Part shown: piece after piece, positions 45,987-57,329 of the stretch
Layout: the number at the start of each line of letters is the position of its first letter
How positions within the stretch are numbered: the stretch's first letter is position 1
NCBI GenBank assembly: GCA_021413975.1
Contig: JAIOPJ010000033.1
Coordinates: forward strand, 1-64,000
Origin: Gemmatimonadota bacterium
GTDB taxonomy: Bacteria > Gemmatimonadota > Gemmatimonadetes > Gemmatimonadales > Gemmatimonadaceae
Reading direction: 5' to 3'
Length of the DNA: 64,000 nucleotides
Position numbers and translations under genes: made by a program
Notes under the pieces: generated by a model
What the model saw: the letters and a program-made list of their open reading frames with translations, nothing else
Database searches by the model: none
Told to the model about the DNA's origin: nothing

Positions 45987-46052
45987 GATGAGGGCCGAAG
46001 GAAGAAGGATGGAAGTGCTGCATCTTTCGTCCTCCATCCTTGAGCCTTCATC
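45987..46052 (+). other. Long imperfect hairpin between rpsD and rpoA
   Basis: Bases 45987-46015 and 46024-46052 form a 29-position stem around an 8-base loop (TGCTGCAT), with 22 Watson-Crick pairs, 3 G:U pairs and 4 mismatches. It starts 3 bp after the rpsD stop. No T run follows, so it may be an attenuator, an S4 or RNase target, or a small mobile inverted-repeat element. The remaining intergenic sequence up to rpoA shows no gene. Confidence 0.7.
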
Positions 46053-46169
46053 CGCCGGAAGGAACAGACTCCCTGACAGTCTTACGAGCGTACCGCGCGT
46101 CAGGGGCGGGGTACGGCGTCGGTGGCGCGTCAACGCCATCGTGACATCTCCACTCAAGGATCAAGGCTA

Positions 46170-47240
46170 ATGGCGAATACGATCGACCTCCGCGGACTGG
46201 TCCGCCCGCAGCTCGTCGAGATGACGAAGCGCGAGGACCATCCCAATGTGGCCGAGTTCCGGCTCCAGCCCCTCGAGCGCGGCTTCGGCCACACGCTCGG
46301 CAACAGCATGCGCCGCATGCTGCTCTCGTCGCTCCGTGGCGCCGCCGTCTGGGGCTTCCGGATCGACGGCGTGCTCCATGAGCACCAGACCATCGTGGGC
46401 GTCGTCGAGGACGTCCACCAGATCATCGGCAACCTCAAGACGCTGGTGCTCGAGCTCGACGAGGACGTCGAGGACGCGATCCTGCGCCTCAAGGTCCGCA
46501 AGGCGGGCGCAGTGACCGCCGGCCAGCTCGAACTTCCCGCCGGCGTGCGCATCGTCAACGGCGCGCACCACATCCTCACGATCCAGGACGACCGCGAGCT
46601 CTCGATCGAGCTCTACGTCAACAAGGGTCGCGGGTACATGGAGTCCGACCAGCACCCGCAGGACCGCAACCTGCCGGTCGACCTCGTCCGCATCGACTCG
46701 ATCTACTCGCCCGTCCGTCGCGTGAACTTCTCGGTCGCCGAGACCCGCGTGGGACAGCGCACCGACTATGACCGCCTCACGCTCTCGGTCGAGACCGACG
46801 GGACCGTGACGCCCGAGGAGGCCGTGAGCTACGCGGCCGCGCTCGCGCAGACGCACTTCCAGTACTTCGCCAGCTTCGGGACCGCCGCGGCGGCCGCCGT
46901 CGCGGTGCCGGGCGCGGAAGGCAGCTCCGAGGGTGCGCGACTCGCCGAGCTCCTCCGGACCCCGATCGACGACCTGTCCCTCTCGGTCCGCTCGGTCAAC
47001 TCGCTCAAGAACTCCAGCATCCGCTCGCTCGGCGATCTGGTCCGCCAGACCGAGACGCAGATCCTGCAGGTGAAGAATTTCGGCAAGAAGTCCCTCCAGG
47101 AGATCGCCGACCTCCTCGAGAAGGAAGGACTCAATTTCGGGATGAAGTTCGAGGAGTCGACGGATGGTGTGCGCGTGGCCGATTGGGGCACGCCGCCGAG
47201 CCGCGCGGCCGCGAACGCGCCCGACGACGAAGAGGAGTAG
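46170..47240 (+). CDS. rpoA: RNA polymerase alpha subunit
   Basis: This 356-residue subunit has the N-terminal assembly domain (LQPLERGFGHTLGNSMRRMLLSS) and a C-terminal DNA-binding domain (DDLSLSVRSVNSLKNSSI, FGKKSLQEIADLLEKEGL). The linker is rich in Ala and Val. It ends in an acidic tail (PDDEEE). The ATG at 46170 follows the hairpin region and matches the family start; the longer upstream reading is not supported. Confidence 0.97.
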   Translation: MANTIDLRGLVRPQLVEMTKREDHPNVAEFRLQPLERGFGHTLGNSMRRMLLSSLRGAAVWGFRIDGVLHEHQTIVGVVEDVHQIIGNLKTLVLELDEDVEDAILRLKVRKAGAVTAGQLELPAGVRIVNGAHHILTIQDDRELSIELYVNKGRGYMESDQHPQDRNLPVDLVRIDSIYSPVRRVNFSVAETRVGQRTDYDRLTLSVETDGTVTPEEAVSYAAALAQTHFQYFASFGTAAAAAVAVPGAEGSSEGARLAELLRTPIDDLSLSVRSVNSLKNSSIRSLGDLVRQTETQILQVKNFGKKSLQEIADLLEKEGLNFGMKFEESTDGVRVADWGTPPSRAAANAPDDEEE

Positions 47241-47244
47241 GACC

Positions 47245-47601
47245 ATGCGTCACCGCAAGGCCGGGCGGAGCCTCCGCCGCACCTCAGAGCAGCGCCTCGC
47301 GCTGCTCCGCAACCTCGCGACCTCGCTCATCGAGCAGGGCGCGATCGAGACCACCGAAGCCAAGGCGAAGGAGCTCCGGCCCTTCGTCGAGAAGTTGATC
47401 ACGAAGGCGCGCACGGGCACGCTCCACGCCCGGCGTCTCGCCGGCAAGCACGTGCACAAGCGTGCCGCCGCCGACAAGCTCTTCCAGGAGGTCGGTCCGA
47501 AGAACGCAAAGCGGGCCGGCGGCTACACGCGCATCCTCAAGACCGGCCACCGCAAGGGTGACGGCGCGGATATGGCGCGTATCGAAATCATCGAGGGTTG
47601 A
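47245..47601 (+). CDS. rplQ: Ribosomal protein bL17
   Basis: This 118-residue protein begins MRHRKAGRSLRRTSEQRLALLRNLATSL and ends with the conserved RAGGYTRILKTGHRKGDGADMARIEI stretch, which identifies bL17. It starts 4 bp after rpoA, as in most alpha operons. Confidence 0.97.
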   Translation: MRHRKAGRSLRRTSEQRLALLRNLATSLIEQGAIETTEAKAKELRPFVEKLITKARTGTLHARRLAGKHVHKRAAADKLFQEVGPKNAKRAGGYTRILKTGHRKGDGADMARIEIIEG

Positions 47602-47605
47602 TCCG

Positions 47606-48929
<1,324 letters not shown>

Positions 48930-48931
48930 CG

Positions 48932-49897
48932 GTGCCGCGCGCGCTCGTCACCGGGGCCGGGGGATTCGTCGGCCAGTGGTTGTGCCGGGCGCTGATCGGC
49001 GCGGGCTGGGACGTCACCGGGACCACCATCGGGCCGGCACCGGGACCGGGGACCATCGACGCGGCGGCCCTCGCCCGGATGCAGTGGCGGGAGATCGACC
49101 TGCGCCCCGGCGTCGATCGCCGGACGATGCGGGGGCTGCTCGAGCGCGTCCGACCCGACGCGATCTTCCACCTCGCCGCCATCGCCTTCGTGCCGGCGGC
49201 CGGCGCGGATCCCATGCGGGCGCTGGACAGCAACGTCTCGGCATCGGTGCAACTGCTCGACGCGATGCGGCTCCTGAAGCTCGAGGGCCTGCTCGACCCG
49301 ACCCTGCTGATCGTCGGGAGCGCGGAACAGTACGGGCGCCACGACGGTCCGGTCCCGCTCACCGAACATGTCGAGCTCCTGCCGCGGACCTTCTACGCCG
49401 CGACGAAATGCGCGCAGGAGGCGTTCGCGTTGTCGGCGGCGCGGAGCAGCGCCTTGAAGGTCGTGGCCACCCGCTCGTTCAACCACTCGGGACGCGGACA
49501 GTCCGCCGAGTTCCTGCTCCCGTCGCTCGTCCGGCGCGCGATCGCCGCGCGCGCGCACCCGGCCGCGCCGGTGCCGATCGGGAACATGGAGCCCGTGCGT
49601 GATTTCCTCCACGTGGAGGACGTCGTCGCCGCCTATATTTCGCTCGTGGAACGGGGACGGCCGGGCGAGGTCTACAACGTGTGCAGCGGCGAGGGGGTCA
49701 CCGTCGGTGCGGTCGCCGCCGAGGTACTGGCGCGCGCCGGCATCACCGGTCCGCTCGTGGCGGAGGATGCCCTCCGCCGTGCCGTGGACGTCCCGTTCCT
49801 CGTGGGCGACAACTCGAAACTTCGCGCGGACACCGGGTGGGCGCCCGTCCGGTCACGCGCAGCCATCATCGACGATCTCCTGAATGCCGCGTCGTAA
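48932..49897 (+). CDS. rmd: NAD-dependent epimerase/reductase, probable GDP-4-keto-6-deoxymannose reductase
   Basis: This 321-residue extended SDR has the loop [35 protein letters not shown] and the catalytic YAATK, and the C-terminal NVCSGEGV. Its position right after gmd suggests it reduces the Gmd product, giving GDP-rhamnose as RMD does. An epimerase/reductase giving GDP-fucose or GDP-talose is possible. GTG 48932 is chosen over TTG 48926. The 3' end overlaps carB by 14 bp. Confidence 0.82.
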   Translation: MPRALVTGAGGFVGQWLCRALIGAGWDVTGTTIGPAPGPGTIDAAALARMQWREIDLRPGVDRRTMRGLLERVRPDAIFHLAAIAFVPAAGADPMRALDSNVSASVQLLDAMRLLKLEGLLDPTLLIVGSAEQYGRHDGPVPLTEHVELLPRTFYAATKCAQEAFALSAARSSALKVVATRSFNHSGRGQSAEFLLPSLVRRAIAARAHPAAPVPIGNMEPVRDFLHVEDVVAAYISLVERGRPGEVYNVCSGEGVTVGAVAAEVLARAGITGPLVAEDALRRAVDVPFLVGDNSKLRADTGWAPVRSRAAIIDDLLNAAS

Positions 49898-52800
49898 CGA
49901 CATCCACCGCATCCTGCTCATCGGTTCCGGCCCCATCGTCATCGGGCAGGGGGCCGAGTTCGACTACTCGGGGACGCAGGCCGCCAAGGCGCTGCGCGAG
50001 GAGGGGTACGAGGTCATCCTCGTGAACTCCAATCCCGCGACGATCATGACCGATCCCGAGGTCGCGGACCGGACGTACATCGAGCCGGTGACGGCCGAGT
50101 TCGTCGAGCTCATCATCGCGCGCGAGCGCCCCGACGCGCTCCTCCCGACGATGGGCGGGCAGACGGCGCTCAACGTCGCGATGGCGCTCTACGAGAACGG
50201 CGTCCTCGAGAAGTACGGCGTGGAGCTGATCGGCGCGAACGCCCGGGCGATCAAGGTCGCCGAGGACCGCAAGCTCTTCGGTGAGGCGATGGAGCGGATC
50301 GGGCTCAAGTGCCCGCAGGGGAGGATCGCGACGACCTGGGCCGAGGCTCTGGAGATCGCCGAGTGGACGGGCTTCCCGGCGATCATCCGGCCCGCCTTCA
50401 CGCTCGGCGGGTCGGGCGGCGGCATCGCGTACAACCGCGAGGAGTACGAGCAGATCGTGCGCCGCGGACTTGACGAGTCGCCGATCTCGCAGGTGCTGAT
50501 CGAGCGGTCGCTCATCGGGTGGAAGGAGTACGAACTCGAGGTGATGCGCGACTCGGCCGACAACGTCGTCATCATCTGCTCGATCGAGAACATCGACCCC
50601 ATGGGCGTGCACACGGGCGACTCGATCACCTGCGCGCCGGCCATGACGCTCTCCGACCGCGAGTATCAGGAGATGCGCGACCAGGCCATGAAGGTGATCC
50701 GGGAGATCGGCGTGGCCGCGGGCGGGTGCAACATCCAGTTCGCGGTGAATCCGGCGAACGGCGACATGGTCGTCATCGAGATGAACCCGCGGGTCTCGCG
50801 GTCGTCGGCGCTCGCGTCGAAGGCCACCGGGTTCGCGATCGCGCGCATCGGGACGAAGCTGGCGGTGGGGTACCACCTCGACGAGATCCCGAACGACATC
50901 ACCAAGACGACGCCGGCGAGCTTCGAGCCGGTGCTCGACTACGTGGTGGTGAAGGTGCCGCGGTTCGCGTTCGAGAAGTTCCCGGGGGCGAATCCCTACC
51001 TGACGACGCAGATGAAGTCGGTCGGAGAGTCGATGGCGATCGGGCGGACCTTCAAGGAGGCGTTCCAGAAGGGGCTGCGCGCGCTGGAGACCGGAAGGGC
51101 GGGGTGGGAGGTGGCGCGGCGCCCCGAGGACGACCGTGTCGCGGACGATTCCATCTCCGCGGTGCGCGTCGCGCTGGCGATGCCGGTGCCCGAGCGGGTG
51201 TTCCAGATCAAGCGGGCGATGAAGCAGGGCATGGGTTTGGAGGAACTGAACCGCCGCACCGGGATCGACCCCTGGTTCCTCCGGCAGTTCGAGGAACTCT
51301 CCGATGCCGAGACGGCGTTCACCGCGCTCGCCGAGGTGGATGCGGCCGCGCTGCGCCGGATGAAGCGGATGGGATTCTCGGACGCGCAGCTCGCACGCCT
51401 CCGCTTCGAGACCGAGGCGGCCGTGCGCGAACGGCGGTGGTCGCTCGGCGTGCGTCCGGCGTACAAGATGGTCGACACCTGCGCCGGCGAGTTCCCCTCG
51501 AACACGCCCTACCTCTACTCTTCGTATGACGAGGAATCGGAGGCGCCGCGATCGGGCCGGAAGTCCGTGATCATCCTGGGCAGCGGACCGAACCGGATCG
51601 GCCAGGGCGTCGAGTTCGACTACTGCTGCGTGCGTGCGGCGATCGCGCTGCGCGAGGCCGGGTACGAGACGATCATGGTGAACTCCAACCCGGAGACGGT
51701 CTCGACCGACTACGACACGTCGGACAAGCTCTATTTCGAGCCGTTGACCTTCGAGGATGTCATCGAGATCGTCGATCGCGAGCAACCGATCGGCGTGATC
51801 GTGCAACTCGGCGGGCAGACGCCGCTCAAGCTCGTGAAGCCGCTCGAGGCGGCCGGGGTGCGCATCCTCGGCACCTCGCCCGAGGCGATCGACATCGCCG
51901 AGGATCGCAAGCGGTTCGAGGCGCTGGCCCGCGGACTCGGCGTGGCGCAGCCGCCGAACGGCACCGCCACGAGTGTCGCCGAGGCGGTCGCGATCGCCTC
52001 GCGGATCGGCTACCCGGTGCTCGTGCGCCCGAGCTACGTGCTCGGCGGTCGCGCGATGGAGATCGTCTACGACGAGCCCTCGTTGCGAGAGTACTTCGTG
52101 CGCGCGGTCCGCGTCTCCGAGGAGCGGCCGGTGCTCGTGGATGTCTTCCTCGAGGATGCCTTCGAGGCCGACGTCGACGCGATCTCCGACGGCACCACGG
52201 TGGTGATCGGTGGCGTGATGGAGCACATCGAGGATGCCGGCATCCACTCCGGCGACTCGGCCTGCTGCCTTCCGCCGGCCCGGATCGCACCCGAGCATCA
52301 GGCGGTCATGCGGAAGCACACGATCGCCTTCGCCAAGGCGCTCGGGGTGGTGGGGCTCATCAACGTGCAGTACGCCGTGAAGGACGGCGTGGTGTACGTG
52401 ATCGAAGTGAACCCCCGGGCGTCGCGCACGGTGCCGTTCGTGTCGAAGACCATCGGCAAGCCGCTGGCGTCGCTCGCGGCGCGCGTGATGCTCGGAGAGA
52501 CGCTCGAGGATCTGGGGTACACGACCGAGATCATCGCGCCGTTCGTCGCGGTGAAGGAGGCCGTCTTCCCGTTCGCGAAGTTCCGCGAGTTCGATCCCAT
52601 CCTCGGTCCCGAGATGCGGTCGACGGGCGAGGTGATGGGCATCAGCGAGACCTTCGGCACGGCCTTCGCGAAGGCCGAGCTCGCTGCCGGGAACGGCCTC
52701 CCGTCGGAGGGACAGGTCATGATCACCGTGAACGCGTCCGACCGGGCCGGCGCGGTGTCGATCGCGCGGCGCTTCCACGAGATGGGCTTCGGCATCGTCG

Positions 52801-53111
52801 CGACGGAGGGCACCGGGCGACATCTCGAGCAGAGCGGGATCCCGTGGACCCGCGTGTTCAAGGTGAGCGAGGGACGTCCGCACGCGATCGACCTCATGGT
52901 GAACGGCGGGATCCAGCTGCTGATCAACACGCCGCTGGGGAAGGACTCCCAGCGTGACGACTACACGATGCGGCAGGCCGCGGTCGCGAACCGCGTCCCG
53001 TACACCACGACGCTCAGCGGCGCCAGCGCCGCGTGCGACGCGATCCGTTCGATGCGGGAGCACGCGCCCTCGGTCCGCTCGCTCCAGGAATGGCAGGAGT
53101 CGCTGGGATGA
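49884..53111 (+). CDS. carB: Carbamoyl-phosphate synthase large subunit
   Basis: This 1075-residue enzyme makes carbamoyl phosphate for pyrimidine and arginine synthesis. Two tandem ATP-grasp halves are visible: [21 protein letters not shown] near residue 10 and [20 protein letters not shown] near 560, each with downstream [10 protein letters not shown] or [12 protein letters not shown]-terminal MGS-like regulatory domain follows from about residue 945. The gene lies inside a nucleotide-sugar cluster and carA is not adjacent. Its stop overlaps the start of wlbB. Confidence 0.98.
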   Translation: MPRRNDIHRILLIGSGPIVIGQGAEFDYSGTQAAKALREEGYEVILVNSNPATIMTDPEVADRTYIEPVTAEFVELIIARERPDALLPTMGGQTALNVAMALYENGVLEKYGVELIGANARAIKVAEDRKLFGEAMERIGLKCPQGRIATTWAEALEIAEWTGFPAIIRPAFTLGGSGGGIAYNREEYEQIVRRGLDESPISQVLIERSLIGWKEYELEVMRDSADNVVIICSIENIDPMGVHTGDSITCAPAMTLSDREYQEMRDQAMKVIREIGVAAGGCNIQFAVNPANGDMVVIEMNPRVSRSSALASKATGFAIARIGTKLAVGYHLDEIPNDITKTTPASFEPVLDYVVVKVPRFAFEKFPGANPYLTTQMKSVGESMAIGRTFKEAFQKGLRALETGRAGWEVARRPEDDRVADDSISAVRVALAMPVPERVFQIKRAMKQGMGLEELNRRTGIDPWFLRQFEELSDAETAFTALAEVDAAALRRMKRMGFSDAQLARLRFETEAAVRERRWSLGVRPAYKMVDTCAGEFPSNTPYLYSSYDEESEAPRSGRKSVIILGSGPNRIGQGVEFDYCCVRAAIALREAGYETIMVNSNPETVSTDYDTSDKLYFEPLTFEDVIEIVDREQPIGVIVQLGGQTPLKLVKPLEAAGVRILGTSPEAIDIAEDRKRFEALARGLGVAQPPNGTATSVAEAVAIASRIGYPVLVRPSYVLGGRAMEIVYDEPSLREYFVRAVRVSEERPVLVDVFLEDAFEADVDAISDGTTVVIGGVMEHIEDAGIHSGDSACCLPPARIAPEHQAVMRKHTIAFAKALGVVGLINVQYAVKDGVVYVIEVNPRASRTVPFVSKTIGKPLASLAARVMLGETLEDLGYTTEIIAPFVAVKEAVFPFAKFREFDPILGPEMRSTGEVMGISETFGTAFAKAELAAGNGLPSEGQVMITVNASDRAGAVSIARRFHEMGFGIVATEGTGRHLEQSGIPWTRVFKVSEGRPHAIDLMVNGGIQLLINTPLGKDSQRDDYTMRQAAVANRVPYTTTLSGASAACDAIRSMREHAPSVRSLQEWQESLG

Positions 53112-53692
53112 GCGCGCCGATCATCCACGAGTCCGCCTATGTCGATGCCGGCGCCCAGGTCGGGCCGGGCACGAGGATCTGGCATTTCTGCCACGTGATG
53201 CCGGGGGCCGTCATCGGCGCCGATTGCTCGCTGGGGCAGAACACCGTGGTGATGAATGGCACCAGGCTCGGGCGGAACGTGAAGGTCCAGAACAACGTCT
53301 CGATCTACGAAGGCGTCGAGATCGAGGACGATGTGTTCTGCGGACCGTCGATGGTCTTCACGAACGTGCTCAACCCGCGGAGCCATGTCAGCCGCAAGCA
53401 CGAGTATCGCCGGACGCTGGTGCGCCGTGGCGCCAGCATCGGGGCCAATGCGACGATCGTCTGCGGCCTCACGCTCGGCGAGTACTGCATGGTGGGCGCG
53501 GGCGCCGTGGTCACGCGCGATGTGCCGGCCTACGCGCTCGTCACCGGGGTGCCCGCGCGCCGCGCCGGCTGGGTCTGCGCCTGCGGCACGGCGCTCCGGC
53601 CCGACGCGGGACGGGCGCGCTGCACGGCGTGCGGCTCGACCTATCGCCTGACCGATGACACGCTGGTCCCCGATGCGGAGGCACACCCGTGA
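53108..53692 (+). CDS. wlbB: WlbB/WbpD-like N-acetyltransferase (left-handed beta helix)
   Basis: This 194-residue hexapeptide-repeat protein ([21 protein letters not shown] and following repeats) matches the enzymes that acetylate the 3-amino group of UDP-2-acetamido-3-amino-2,3-dideoxyglucuronate. It includes [19 protein letters not shown] and GVPARR. The C terminus carries CACG and CTACG pairs, a zinc-ribbon-like tail. Next to wlbA, wlbC and wbpA the assignment is strong. Confidence 0.9.
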   Translation: MSAPIIHESAYVDAGAQVGPGTRIWHFCHVMPGAVIGADCSLGQNTVVMNGTRLGRNVKVQNNVSIYEGVEIEDDVFCGPSMVFTNVLNPRSHVSRKHEYRRTLVRRGASIGANATIVCGLTLGEYCMVGAGAVVTRDVPAYALVTGVPARRAGWVCACGTALRPDAGRARCTACGSTYRLTDDTLVPDAEAHP

Positions 53693-54729
53693 GCCCGCTC
53701 CCCCCGATCCGAATCGCCCTCGTCGGTTGCGGTCGCATCAGTGCCAACCACTTCGAGGCGATCGACCGCATCGAGGGCATGACCCTCGTGGCGGTGTGCG
53801 ACGTCGTCGAGGCGCGCGCGCGCGCGGCCGGGGAGAAGTGGCACGTGCCGTCCTTCACGAGCTACGAGCAGATGCTCGCGCAGGTCCCCTGCGAGGCCGT
53901 GGCGATCGCGACGCCGTCGGGACTCCACCCGGCGCACGGGATCGCCGCCGCGAGGGCGGGGAAGCATGTCATCTGCGAGAAGCCGATGGCGATCTCGCTC
54001 GCGTCCGCCGACGAGCTCGTGAAGGCGTGCGACGAGGCCGGCGTGCAGCTGTTCGTCGTGAAGCAGAATCGGCTCAACGCGACGGTCCAGCTCGTCAAGC
54101 GCGCACTGGACAAGGGGCGCTTCGGCCGGATCTACATGGCGAATGCGACGGTGCGCTGGGCCCGTCCGCAGGAGTACTACGACCAGGCCCCGTGGCGCGG
54201 GACCTGGGAGTTCGATGGCGGGGCGTTCATGAACCAGGCCTCGCACTACGTCGACCTCATCCAGTGGCTCGTCGGCCCGGTCGAGAGCGTCATGGCCAAG
54301 ACGGCCACGCTCGCCCGGAGGATCGAGGCCGAGGACTCGGGGGCGGCGATCCTCAAGTTCCGCAACGGCGCGATCGGCGTGCTCGAGGTGACGATGCTCA
54401 CCTTCCCGAAGAACCTCGAGGGCTCGATCACGCTGCTCGGCGAGCGCGGCACGGTGAAGATCGGCGGCACCGCCGTGAACCGGATCGAGCACTGGCAGTT
54501 CGCCGACTATGACGACGACGACAAGCTCGTCGACGCGGCGAACAGCGCCCCGACCTCGGTCTACGGGTTCGGGCACGAGCCGTACTACCGGAACGTCCTG
54601 CGAGTGATCCGCGGCGAGGCGGTGCCGGATACGGACGGTCGTGGCGGCCGGAAGTCGCTGGAACTCGTGCTCGGGATCTACGAGTCCGCCAAGACGGGCC
54701 GCGAAGTGCCGTTGCCGCTTCGGACCTGA
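53689..54729 (+). CDS. wlbA: WlbA/WbpB-like UDP-GlcNAc-uronate 3-dehydrogenase (Gfo/Idh/MocA)
   Basis: This 346-residue NAD-dependent oxidoreductase has the loop [17 protein letters not shown], the EKPMAIS motif, [13 protein letters not shown] and [17 protein letters not shown], all typical of WlbA/WbpB. It oxidises UDP-N-acetylglucosaminuronate at C3 for later transamination. The start is GTG, overlapping the stop of wlbB. The gap to the next gene (109 bp) may contain a promoter. Confidence 0.9.
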   Translation: MSPLPPIRIALVGCGRISANHFEAIDRIEGMTLVAVCDVVEARARAAGEKWHVPSFTSYEQMLAQVPCEAVAIATPSGLHPAHGIAAARAGKHVICEKPMAISLASADELVKACDEAGVQLFVVKQNRLNATVQLVKRALDKGRFGRIYMANATVRWARPQEYYDQAPWRGTWEFDGGAFMNQASHYVDLIQWLVGPVESVMAKTATLARRIEAEDSGAAILKFRNGAIGVLEVTMLTFPKNLEGSITLLGERGTVKIGGTAVNRIEHWQFADYDDDDKLVDAANSAPTSVYGFGHEPYYRNVLRVIRGEAVPDTDGRGGRKSLELVLGIYESAKTGREVPLPLRT

Positions 54730-54750
54730 GGCCGAAGGCCCTCGGGTTCG

Positions 54751-54780
54751 TTGACTCCGGGCGCGGACCCGGCGATCTTT
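54751..54780 (+). promoter_or_regulatory. Weak promoter candidate before wlbC
   Basis: TTGACT at 54751-54756 is a good -35, but the best -10 at 18 bp (ATCTTT, 54775-54780) is poor. It could start transcription of the wlbC-wbpA-ugd part of the cluster. Confidence 0.3.
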
Positions 54781-54838
54781 AACTGCTTGCGCCACATGTG
54801 GTTCGCCCGGTCCCATCCCAGCGAGAGACGTCACTCCC

Positions 54839-55951
54839 ATGGCCGTTCCGCTTCTTGACCTCAAGGCCCAGCACGTCACCATCCGTGACGAGGTGGTCCA
54901 GCATCTGTTGAAGGTGGTCGACGATCAGGCCTTCATCCTCGGCGCGCCCGTCTCGGCCCTCGAATGCGAGGTCGCCGGGCTGTCGAAGACCAAGTACGCC
55001 GTCGGCTGCGCGAACGGCACCGACGCGATCCTCATCGCCATGCGCGCACTCGACATCGGCCGCGGCGACGAGGTCGTGACCACCCCGTTCACCTTCTTCG
55101 CCACCGCCGGGACGATCCACAACGTGGGCGCCAAGCCGGTGTTCGTCGACATCGATCCGAAGACCTTCAACATCCGCCCCGACCTCGCCGCCGCGGCGGT
55201 GACGTCCCGCACCAAGGCGGTCATCCCCGTCGACCTCTTCGGCCAGATGGCGGCCATCGAGGAGGTGCGTCGCCTGCTGCCGGCCATGCCGATCATCGAG
55301 GACGCGGCGCAGAGCATCGGCGCGCGACGGCGGATCGAGGGGCAGTGGCGCATGGCCGGCGAGGCCGCGACGATCGGCACCTTCTCGTTCTTCCCGTCGA
55401 AGAACCTCGGCGGCTACGGCGACGGCGGCATGATCGTCACGCAGGACGAGACGATCTTCAAGCGGCTGATGCGGCTCCGCACGCACGGCTCGGTGCAGAC
55501 CTACCTGCACGAGGAGGTCGGGTACAACTCGCGCCTCGACGCGCTGCAGGCGGTGGTGCTCTCGGCCAAGCTGCCGCACCTGGCGGCGTGGAGCGCGAAG
55601 CGGCGGGCGAACGCGGCGTACTACGACGCGGCCTTCGCCGACCTCGGGGACGTCACGACGCCCTTCATCGATCCGGCGAACGAATCGATCTTCAATCAGT
55701 ACACGATCCGGCTCGAGCGGCGCGACGCGCTCAAGGACCACCTGAAGGCCAAGGGGATCGGGCACTCCGTGTACTATCCGCTCCCGCTCCACCTGCAGCC
55801 GTGCTTCGCATATCTCGGATACAAGGAAGGCAGCTGCCCGGAGTCGGAGAAGGCCTCCCACGAGGTCGTCTCGCTCCCCGTGTTCCCCGAGCTCACCCGC
55901 GCGCAGCTCGACGAAGTCGTCGCCGGCGTGCGTTCCTTCTTCGGCAAGTGA
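54839..55951 (+). CDS. wlbC: WlbC/WbpE-like aminotransferase (DegT/DnrJ/EryC1)
   Basis: This 370-residue PLP enzyme has the sugar aminotransferase motifs ANGTDAILIAMRAL, TPFTFFATAGTI, EDAAQSIGA and the PLP lysine in FFPSKNLGGYGDGG. It is likely to place the 3-amino group on the keto sugar made by WlbA. The family is broad, but the flanking wlbA, wlbB and wbpA genes support this substrate. It begins 109 bp after wlbA. Confidence 0.88.
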   Translation: MAVPLLDLKAQHVTIRDEVVQHLLKVVDDQAFILGAPVSALECEVAGLSKTKYAVGCANGTDAILIAMRALDIGRGDEVVTTPFTFFATAGTIHNVGAKPVFVDIDPKTFNIRPDLAAAAVTSRTKAVIPVDLFGQMAAIEEVRRLLPAMPIIEDAAQSIGARRRIEGQWRMAGEAATIGTFSFFPSKNLGGYGDGGMIVTQDETIFKRLMRLRTHGSVQTYLHEEVGYNSRLDALQAVVLSAKLPHLAAWSAKRRANAAYYDAAFADLGDVTTPFIDPANESIFNQYTIRLERRDALKDHLKAKGIGHSVYYPLPLHLQPCFAYLGYKEGSCPESEKASHEVVSLPVFPELTRAQLDEVVAGVRSFFGK

Positions 55952-55976
55952 CCGGCACCCCAGCCCCGCGCCATCC

Positions 55977-57329
55977 ATGAACATGCAGCAGACGCTCCTC
56001 AAGAAGATCCAGGATCGCACCGCCGTCGGGTCGGTGATCGGGCTCGGATACGTCGGACTCCCGCTCGCGATGGAGCTCTGCGAAGCCGGCTTCACGGTGG
56101 TCGGCTACGACGTGAGCGAGCGCGTCTGCGCGCTGCTCATGCGGGGCGAGTCGCACATCCAGGACGTGCCGGCGGCGCAGGTCGCCAAGCACGTCAAGAG
56201 CGGCAAGTTCCTCGCGACCACCGACGCCGCCAGGCTCTCGGCGGTCGACACCGTCTCGATCGCGGTGCCGACCCCGCTGGCCAAGACGCGCGACCCCGAC
56301 ATGTCCTACGTGCTCTCGGCGTCCGAGACGGTCGCGAGTCACGCGCACAAGGGGATGCTGATCGTGCTCGAGAGCACGACCTACCCGGGCACGACGCGCG
56401 AGCTCCTCCAGCCGCGGCTGGAGGAGAAGGGGCTGACGGTCGGCGAGGACGTCTTCCTCGCCTTCAGTCCCGAGCGCGTCGATCCGGGCAATCCCGTCTA
56501 CCACACCAAGAACACCCCGAAGGTGGTGGGGGGCATCACGGCCGCCTGCAACATCGTCGCGACGGCGTTCTATCAGTCGACGATCGACACCATCGTCACG
56601 GTCTCGTCGCCCGAGGCGGCGGAACTGGTGAAGCTGCTCGAGAACACCTTCCGGTCGGTCAACATCGGCCTCGCCAACGAGATGGCGATCGTCTGCGACC
56701 GGCTCGGCGTCGACGTCTGGGAAGTGATCGACGCCGCGGCGACGAAGCCGTTCGGGTTCATGAAGTTCACGCCGGGCCCGGGCATCGGGGGGCACTGCAT
56801 CCCCCTGGACCCGCACTATCTCGCGTGGAAGATGCGGTCGCTCAACTACAAGACGCGCTTCATCGACCTCGCCAGCGAGGTCAACTCGGCCATGCCCGAC
56901 TTCGTGGTCGAGAAGATCGCGTGGGCGCTCAACGACGACCTCAAGTCGGTGAAGGGCAGCAAGGTCCTCGTGCTGGGCATCGCCTACAAGCGCGACATCG
57001 ACGACATGCGCGAGAGCCCGGCGCTCGACGTCATGCGGCTGCTCGAGGAGCGGGGGGCGCACGTGGTCTACCACGATCCGCATGTGCCGTCGTTCCGCGA
57101 GGAGGGGCACGAGACGACCGGCGTCGCCCTCACGGACGCGTTGCTGGCCGAGGTCGATGCCGCCGTCGTGATCACGGACCACCGGTCGGTGGACTACCAG
57201 CGCATCGTCGACAAGTGCGCCCTCGTGGTCGACGCCCGCAACGTGACGTCGAAGCTCAAGCCGGGGCGCGCCCGACTCGTGCAGCTCACGTCGTCCAAGC
57301 CGCACGTGCCCGCGGGGGCGCACGCGTGA
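55977..57329 (+). CDS. wbpA: UDP-N-acetyl-D-glucosamine 6-dehydrogenase (WbpA-like)
   Basis: This 450-residue nucleotide-sugar dehydrogenase has the NAD loop SVIGLGYVGLPLAMELCEAG and the catalytic Cys motif GIGGHCIPLDPHYL, with [18 protein letters not shown] in the C-terminal domain. The IGGHCIPLDP form is typical of the WbpA/WecC group that oxidises UDP-GlcNAc or UDP-ManNAc, as opposed to YGGSCFPKD of UDP-glucose enzymes. It supplies the first step of the wlb pathway. Confidence 0.92.
   Translation: MNMQQTLLKKIQDRTAVGSVIGLGYVGLPLAMELCEAGFTVVGYDVSERVCALLMRGESHIQDVPAAQVAKHVKSGKFLATTDAARLSAVDTVSIAVPTPLAKTRDPDMSYVLSASETVASHAHKGMLIVLESTTYPGTTRELLQPRLEEKGLTVGEDVFLAFSPERVDPGNPVYHTKNTPKVVGGITAACNIVATAFYQSTIDTIVTVSSPEAAELVKLLENTFRSVNIGLANEMAIVCDRLGVDVWEVIDAAATKPFGFMKFTPGPGIGGHCIPLDPHYLAWKMRSLNYKTRFIDLASEVNSAMPDFVVEKIAWALNDDLKSVKGSKVLVLGIAYKRDIDDMRESPALDVMRLLEERGAHVVYHDPHVPSFREEGHETTGVALTDALLAEVDAAVVITDHRSVDYQRIVDKCALVVDARNVTSKLKPGRARLVQLTSSKPHVPAGAHA

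Noticed and set aside
49866-53063. A 1065-codon open frame opposite carB
   Set aside because: The plus strand is unmistakable CarB; the antisense frame is Arg/His/Asp-rich without any recognisable domain.
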